A program made the translations under genes and the position numbers. A stretch of 17,699 bases of DNA from an uncultured Bacteroidales bacterium. GTDB lineage: Bacteria > Bacteroidota > Bacteroidia > Bacteroidales > UBA932. The notes beneath the pieces were generated by a model. The model made no database searches. It saw only the letters and a program-made list of their open reading frames with translations, and was not told where the DNA came from. This document shows, piece by piece, positions 13,685 through 17,699 of the stretch. The stretch spans positions 1 to 17,699 of the forward strand of contig CABTXO010000007.1 in assembly GCA_902488725.1 (NCBI GenBank). Direction: 5' to 3'. The stretch's first letter is position 1. Every line of letters starts with the position of its first letter.

Positions 13685-14938
13685 ATGCAACAGTACATTG
13701 ACAACTACGATTTTACCGGCAAGAAAGCAATCGTGCGGGTGGATTTCAACGTCCCCCTCGACGACAAGTTCAACATCACGGACGACACGCGGATCCGTGC
13801 CGCGATCCCCACGCTCAAGAAGGTGCTCGCCTCCGGCGGATCCCTCATCCTGATGTCCCACCTCGGACGGCCGAAGGGCGTCGATCCCAAATTCTCGCTC
13901 AAGCATATTCGGCAGCACATCTCCGACTGTCTGGGCGTTCCGGTCCAGTTCGCGGAGGATTGTCAGCGGGCGGATGCCCAGGCGGCGGCGCTGAAGCCGG
14001 GCGAAGTGCTTCTGCTCGAAAACCTGCGTTTCTATGCGGAGGAGGAAGGCAAGCCGCGGGGATTGGCCGAGGATGCTTCCGACGAGGAGAAGGCGGCTGC
14101 CAAGAAGGCGGTGAAAGAGAGCCAGAAGGCCTTCGTGAAGAAGCTGGCCTCCTATGCCGACTGCTACATCAACGACGCGTTCGGCACCGCCCACCGGGCC
14201 CACGCTTCCACCGCCCTCATCGCGGCCTACTTCCCGAACGACAAGATGTTCGGCTATCTGATGGAAAAGGAGACGGCCGCCGTCGACAACGTGCTCCGGC
14301 ACGCACAGCATCCTTTCACCGCCATCATCGGCGGCTCCAAGGTCTCCAGCAAGCTGGGGGTCATCAAGAATCTGCTCGACAAGGTCGACAATCTGATCAT
14401 CTGCGGCGGCATGGGCTACACCTTCATCAAAGCCCAGGGCGGCCACATCGGAGATTCCATCCACGAGGATGAACTCATCCCGGATGCGAGGGAAGTCCTC
14501 CGCGCGGCCGAGGCGAAGGGCGTGAACCTCTGCCTTTCCGTGGCGACGATCGCCGGCAAGGAATTCTCCGACACGACCGAACGCAAGGTCGTCGACATCT
14601 TCAACATTCCCGACGGTTGGGAGGGCATGGACTGCAGCGAGGCCTCGCTCGCCCGCTGGAGGAAGATCATCCTCTCCTCCAAGACCATCCTCTGGAACGG
14701 TCCCGCCGGCGTGTTCGAGTTCTCCTCCTTCGCGCACGGCACCGAGCAGATCGCGGCCTACGTGGCCGAAGCCACCCAGAACGGTGCCTACAGCCTCGTC
14801 GGCGGCGGTGATTCCGTCGCAGCCGTCACGAAGATGGGCTTCGCCGACAAGGTGAGCTACGTGTCCACCGGCGGCGGCGCCCTCCTCGAAGCCATCGAGG
14901 GCAAGGAGCTGCCCGGCGTCGCTGCCATCCGCGGCTAG
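13685..14938 (+). CDS. pgk: Phosphoglycerate kinase
   Basis: A complete 417-residue phosphoglycerate kinase, which makes ATP and 3-phosphoglycerate from 1,3-bisphosphoglycerate in glycolysis. The N-terminal substrate domain shows [10 protein letters not shown] (18-27), SHLGRPKG (58-65), ENLRFY (112-117) and [12 protein letters not shown] (164-175). The C-terminal nucleotide domain shows [12 protein letters not shown] (216-227), WNGPAGVFE (337-345) and GGGDSVAA (373-380). The length is normal, with a bacterial-type charged insertion around 120-150 ([20 protein letters not shown]). I start at 13685 ([22 protein letters not shown]); the open frame upstream to 13589 crosses the promoter and is not family-like. 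It is a monocistronic unit with its own -7 element and a strong terminator. Confidence 0.97.
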   Translation: MQQYIDNYDFTGKKAIVRVDFNVPLDDKFNITDDTRIRAAIPTLKKVLASGGSLILMSHLGRPKGVDPKFSLKHIRQHISDCLGVPVQFAEDCQRADAQAAALKPGEVLLLENLRFYAEEEGKPRGLAEDASDEEKAAAKKAVKESQKAFVKKLASYADCYINDAFGTAHRAHASTALIAAYFPNDKMFGYLMEKETAAVDNVLRHAQHPFTAIIGGSKVSSKLGVIKNLLDKVDNLIICGGMGYTFIKAQGGHIGDSIHEDELIPDAREVLRAAEAKGVNLCLSVATIAGKEFSDTTERKVVDIFNIPDGWEGMDCSEASLARWRKIILSSKTILWNGPAGVFEFSSFAHGTEQIAAYVAEATQNGAYSLVGGGDSVAAVTKMGFADKVSYVSTGGGALLEAIEGKELPGVAAIRG

Positions 14939-14961
14939 GCCGTCCGACCCGGACACAAGCG

Positions 14962-14989
14962 AAAACCGATCCTCCGGGATCGGTTTTTT
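14962..14989 (+). terminator. Intrinsic terminator of pgk
   Basis: AAAACCGATCC (14962-14972) pairs perfectly with GGATCGGTTTT (14977-14987) across a TCCG loop, giving an 11-bp stem, and the T run reaches 14989. It starts 23 bases after the pgk stop and separates pgk from lgt. This is the clearest terminator in the window. Confidence 0.9.
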
Positions 14990-15012
14990 CGTGCTTAATC
15001 GCAAGAATGTAT

Positions 15013-15020
15013 TAACTTTG
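15013..15020 (+). promoter_or_regulatory. -7 element of the lgt-HAD operon
   Basis: TAACTTTG matches TAnnTTTG and lies 13 bases before the ATG at 15034. The -33 position would fall at the T run of the pgk terminator; there is no exact TTTG there. The leader is very short, about 9 bases to the first ATG. Confidence 0.5.
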
Positions 15021-15033
15021 TACAAATGGAGCG

Positions 15034-15930
15034 ATGAATATGTTCGAATCCCTCTTCATACATTGGAATGTGGATCCGGAGATCTTCCGGATCGGAAGTT
15101 TCGCCGTCCGCTGGTACGGCTTGCTGTTCGTGAGCGGCTTCATCCTGGGCTACTGGATGATGGCCAAATTCTTCGACCGGGAAGGAGTCGATAAAAAAAT
15201 ATTGGATCCCTTGCTGTACACGCTGCTGATCGGCACTCTGGTGGGCGCGCGGCTCGGGCACTGCCTCTTCTATCAGCCGGACTACTATTTCGGCTCCTGG
15301 AAAGGGTTCTGGGAGATTTTCATGGTCTGGAAGGGGGGTCTGGCCAGCCACGGCGGCACCCTCATGCTGCTGTTGTGCCTGGGGTGGTTCGCCGCCAAAT
15401 ACGGACCGAAGAACCACATCGACTACCTCTGGATCTGCGACCATCTGGTCATCGCCGTGGCCTTCGCCGCCACCTTCATCCGCATCGGCAACCTTTTCAA
15501 TTCCGAGATCTACGGGGACGTCACGCAGCTCCCCTGGGGCTTCGTCTTCGAGCGGAGAGGGGAGACCGATCCGAAGCATCCGACCCAGATCTACGAGGCC
15601 CTGAGCTATTTCCTGCTGGGGCTGCTGCTGGTCTGGCTCTACTGGAAGAAACTCGACAAGATGTACCGGGGCGGTTTCCTGGGCATCTTCATGATTCTCT
15701 GCTTCGGGATGCGCTTCCTGATCGAGTTCATCAAGGAACCCCAGGTGGAATTCGAGCAGTCCATGACGCTGGACATGGGGCAGTGGCTCAGCATCCCCTT
15801 CGTGCTCTTCGGCATCGGACTGCTGGTCTATTCCTGCCGGAAGAAAATTCCCGTCCGGGCCGTCCTTCCTGCGGAGAAACCGAAGAAGGCCGAGCCGACC
15901 CATTACGCCAAAAGCCTGCGCGACCGATGA
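15034..15930 (+). CDS. lgt: Phosphatidylglycerol-prolipoprotein diacylglyceryl transferase
   Basis: A 298-residue inner-membrane enzyme that moves diacylglycerol from phosphatidylglycerol to the lipobox cysteine of prolipoproteins, the first step of lipoprotein maturation. Diagnostic blocks are GARLGHCLFY (71-80), GGLASHGG (101-108, with His106), the Lgt signature RIGNLFNSEIYG (150-161, Arg150 matching E. coli Arg143), HPTQIYEAL (182-190) and RFLIEFIKEPQ (227-237, Arg227 matching E. coli Arg239). Seven or so membrane helices are apparent. The start may be 15034 or the in-frame ATG at 15040; GGAG at 15028-15031 is better placed for the latter. It ends in a basic cytosolic tail and overlaps the HAD gene by ATGA. 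Its substrates would include the lipoprotein at 5366-6346. Confidence 0.95.
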   Translation: MNMFESLFIHWNVDPEIFRIGSFAVRWYGLLFVSGFILGYWMMAKFFDREGVDKKILDPLLYTLLIGTLVGARLGHCLFYQPDYYFGSWKGFWEIFMVWKGGLASHGGTLMLLLCLGWFAAKYGPKNHIDYLWICDHLVIAVAFAATFIRIGNLFNSEIYGDVTQLPWGFVFERRGETDPKHPTQIYEALSYFLLGLLLVWLYWKKLDKMYRGGFLGIFMILCFGMRFLIEFIKEPQVEFEQSMTLDMGQWLSIPFVLFGIGLLVYSCRKKIPVRAVLPAEKPKKAEPTHYAKSLRDR

Positions 15931-16757
15931 TCAAGGCCATCTTTTTCGACATCGATGGCACCTTGGTGAGTTTCAAGACCCACCGGATGTCCGCCGGGGT
16001 AGTCGAGGCCCTGAGGGGCCTGCACGAGAAGGGCATCAAGCTGTTCATCGCGAGCGGACGGGCGAAGGCCATCATCAACAATCTGGACGGCTTCCCGTTC
16101 GACGGCTACATCACGATGAACGGGGCGCTCACCTATCTGGACGGCCGGATCATCGACCGTCATCCCCTGGACCGGCAGGATGCACGGCGGGTGGCGGCCC
16201 TCGCCAGGCAGCTGGACACGACTTGCTGGGCGTTTACGGAGTCGCTGGCTGCTGTGAATTTCATGAACGCAGAGGCGCAGGTGTTCGCCGACCACATCCA
16301 GAACCATCCGCTCCATTTCGTGGATCTCGAGAAAGTTGCGGAGACGGAGGACGTCTACCAGTTCACTTTCTTCGTCAAATCGGCGGATGAGCTCCGGCTG
16401 GTGCGTCCCGCGCTCCGGCATGCGGCCTTTCCCCGCTGGCATCCGGACTTCGTGGACATCGTGTCGGAAGGCCTTTCCAAATCGTGTGCGGCATCCCTTA
16501 TCCTGGACCGTCTGGGCCTTTCCCGGGAGGAGTGCATGGCCTTCGGGGACGGCGGGAATGATATTCCCTTGATTGAATATGCCGGGACGGGCGTGGCGAT
16601 GGGCAATGCTGCCGACGATGTCAAAGCTTCCGCCGACCACGTCACCCTGTCCGTCGACGAGGACGGCGTTCCCGCCGCCCTCCGCCGTTTCGGCCTCTTC
16701 AGACCCCTGCTGTCCAAGGACCGCAGGTCTGGCGCCGGAAGGGTGCTGAAAAACTAA
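15927..16757 (+). CDS. Cof-type HAD-IIB phosphatase
   Basis: A 276-residue cytosolic hydrolase of the HAD superfamily, Cof/YidA type, acting on phosphorylated sugars or other small phosphometabolites. The four HAD motifs are visible: DIDGT with nucleophile Asp8 and acid Asp10, SGR with Ser43, Lys185 in GLSKS, and FGDGGND with Asp208 and Asp212. A C2B cap occupies about 80-180. Specificity cannot be predicted, because this family is broad. The ATG at 15927 overlaps the lgt stop (15928-15930), so the genes are translationally coupled; a functional link to lipoprotein synthesis is not implied. The open frame continues upstream into lgt in another frame, but those codons are not homologous. No clear terminator follows. 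Confidence 0.9.
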   Translation: MIKAIFFDIDGTLVSFKTHRMSAGVVEALRGLHEKGIKLFIASGRAKAIINNLDGFPFDGYITMNGALTYLDGRIIDRHPLDRQDARRVAALARQLDTTCWAFTESLAAVNFMNAEAQVFADHIQNHPLHFVDLEKVAETEDVYQFTFFVKSADELRLVRPALRHAAFPRWHPDFVDIVSEGLSKSCAASLILDRLGLSREECMAFGDGGNDIPLIEYAGTGVAMGNAADDVKASADHVTLSVDEDGVPAALRRFGLFRPLLSKDRRSGAGRVLKN

Positions 16758-16906
16758 TATCATTTTAAAGTTTCCCGGTTCATCGTTTCAATGTGCTTTA
16801 TTTCAGCAACACAAAAGCATTCTACGATCTTTTTGTTCTTGCTGCCGTCAGAAAAATCAAGCATTGCTGGCAAGCGTTTTGCGGAGGGGGTTCCGCGAAA
16901 AACAGC
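16758..16906. other. Spacer between the HAD gene and the TetR remnant
   Basis: About 150 bases, more AT-rich than the flanking genes. I see no gene, no RNA and no TAnnTTTG element here. A small inverted repeat GCGGA/TCCGC (16881-16885 and 16892-16896) is not followed by a T run. If the former TetR gene had its own promoter, it is no longer recognisable. Confidence 0.5.
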
Positions 16907-17153
16907 ATGACAATGGCAGAAGAACCCTTGAAGGACCGAATCCTCCTCGATCCGGACGGTTTGTTCAAGCAGCGGGGCGTGCGGGACGTGTCCTTGACGA
17001 AATTTGCCGCCAGTTCAGCATTTCGGAGAAGACGTTCTACCCAATTCTATCCCGGGAAGCAGGATCAGGCCGGGGATGTGATCGGCCAGCAAAGACATAT
17101 TCATCCACACCCTGCTGACGGAAGCGGGATGGACTGAATTCAACAAGCGATGA
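16907..17153 (+). pseudogene. TetR-family repressor gene, frameshifted and internally deleted
   Basis: Three reading frames together spell a TetR regulator. From the ATG at 16907 the frame gives LKDRILLDPDGLFKQRGVRDVSL, the first helix of a TetR DNA-binding domain. At about 16996 one base appears lost, and the next frame continues DEICRQFSISEKTFY, the helix-turn-helix, up to 17040. One extra base near 17041 returns to the first frame, giving QFYPGKQDQAGDVIGQ to about 17089. A third frame from 17097 then gives IFIHTLLTEAGW and ends EFNKR with TGA at 17151-17153, which looks like an authentic C terminus. A normal TetR protein has about 190-210 residues; only some 80 codons remain, so roughly 110-120 central codons (the ligand domain) are missing. 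The old stop overlaps the ATG at 17150 of the tolC gene, suggesting former coupling. TetR regulators often precede tolC-RND efflux operons in Bacteroidota. Confidence 0.75.
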
Positions 17154-17167
17154 TGTACTTTATGAAT

Positions 17168-17699
17168 ATGACAAAACGAAACTTGCTTGCGGCGGCTGCC
17201 GCGCTCGTCTGTCTGGCGGCATCCGCCCGGGTCGGGGAAGTGGCGACACCTGCGTCTGCCGTTCCGGACACCACGGTCCTGACGCTGAACCAAGCGCTTC
17301 GGATCGCCCTCAGCGAAAACGTGGCCGTGAAGGTGGCCGACAAGGAAATCGAGCGCGCCGGCTACGCCAAGCGCGGCACCTACGCCGCCCTGTTCCCCCA
17401 GGTCAATGCGTCCGGTTCGTTCCAGCGGACCATCAAGAAGCAGGTCATGTACATGGACCAGGACGACAGCGACGAAGGCGGCGGGGGAGGCTTCTTCGGA
17501 TCCATCGCACCGTATTTCCAGCGGATTCAGGAACTGTCCGTGCTGCAGGGGCTGGACCCCGTGACCGTCGCCCCTTCCACCGGATCGGCCAACCAAGGCT
17601 TTGCGGTCGGTCGATGGAACACCTGGAGCGCAGGCATTTCCGCCAACATGCCGCTGGTCAACGCCCAGCTCTGGAAGAGCCTGGAGATTTCCGGACAGC
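17168..17699 (+). CDS. TolC-family outer-membrane efflux protein, N-terminal part
   Basis: The gene runs off the right edge; about 177 codons are visible. A Sec signal peptide (MTKRNLLAAAAALVCLAASA) precedes the mature start. The first OEP helix hairpin follows: TVLTLNQALRIALSENVAVKVADKEIERAGYAKRG, then LFPQVNASGSFQRTIKK, the usual turn into a beta strand. A Gly/Asp-rich linker (DQDDSDEGGGGG) and a second strand (TWSAGISANMPLVNAQLWKSL) follow. TolC proteins form the outer-membrane duct of tripartite efflux or type I secretion systems. In-frame ATGs lie at 17150, 17153, 17162 and 17168; I chose 17168 because the basic n-region begins there, with 17162 nearly as good. The likely partners (HlyD-type adaptor, AcrB-type pump) would lie beyond the window. 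The gene sits directly after the decayed TetR gene. Confidence 0.88.
   Translation, partial: MTKRNLLAAAAALVCLAASARVGEVATPASAVPDTTVLTLNQALRIALSENVAVKVADKEIERAGYAKRGTYAALFPQVNASGSFQRTIKKQVMYMDQDDSDEGGGGGFFGSIAPYFQRIQELSVLQGLDPVTVAPSTGSANQGFAVGRWNTWSAGISANMPLVNAQLWKSLEISGQ

Noticed and set aside
15375..15926. Upstream extension of the HAD phosphatase frame into lgt
   Set aside because: The HAD fold begins at MIKAIFFDIDGT (15927); the upstream codons are lgt read in another frame.
16881..16896. Small hairpin GCGGA/TCCGC before the TetR remnant, considered as a terminator for the HAD gene
   Set aside because: The stem is only 5 bp, and it is followed by A-rich rather than T-rich sequence on the plus strand.

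Overview
The window looks like a GC-rich member of the Bacteroidales/Bacteroidota, probably an uncultured gut or rumen type; genus cannot be told from this sequence. Three things point there. Protein families largely confined to that phylum are present (DUF4293, DUF4271, a 1,028-residue DUF2723 membrane protein, a membrane-anchored LytTR regulator). Gene starts are repeatedly preceded by the Bacteroidota -7 element TAnnTTTG rather than E. coli-type -10/-35 boxes. Shine-Dalgarno signals are mostly weak. Coding is dense and codons end mainly in G or C. That makes many long antisense open frames appear, which I treat as shadows. I saw no tRNA, rRNA, CRISPR array, insertion sequence or phage gene.

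Layout, left to right. (1) 1-2786, minus strand: a compact lipid cassette, beta-ketoacyl-ACP synthase III -> beta-ketoacyl-ACP synthase II -> FabZ-type dehydratase -> 5' end of an RluA-type pseudouridine synthase that runs off the left edge. (2) 2787-2995: a divergent control region with a good promoter for the cassette, a -7 element for the LytTR gene, and an 8-bp direct repeat spaced two helical turns apart. (3) 2996-3895: a four-helix membrane protein with a C-terminal LytTR DNA-binding domain. (4) 3922-5295: DUF4293 membrane protein (minus) divergent from a uridine phosphorylase-like enzyme (plus). (5) 5366-6346: a lipoprotein of unknown family with an acidic, Phe-rich C-terminal part. (6) 6333-9422, minus: a six-gene operon read in the order SUI1/YciH factor, DUF4271, hemD, rnpA, yidD, menG/ubiE, mixing translation, tRNA processing, membrane insertion, haem and menaquinone functions. 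(7) 9538-12624: the DUF2723 GT-C-like membrane protein, with its promoter interlocked with that of the SUI1 operon. (8) 12621-13556, minus: an RlmI/K-like SAM methyltransferase, divergent from pgk (13685-14938), which ends in a clear intrinsic terminator. (9) 15034-16757: lgt and a Cof-type HAD phosphatase, overlapping by ATGA. (10) 16758-17153: spacer plus the decayed remains of a TetR repressor gene. (11) 17150-17699: the start of a TolC-family outer-membrane efflux gene, cut by the right edge.

Most of the window is housekeeping. The parts that merit attention are the frameshifted and internally deleted TetR gene in front of tolC (possible loss of efflux repression), the repeat between the LytTR gene and the fatty-acid cassette (possible autoregulation or lipid control), the interlocked mirror-image promoters at 9441-9473, and two convergent gene pairs whose ends overlap. 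I did not find a convincing wholly new system.
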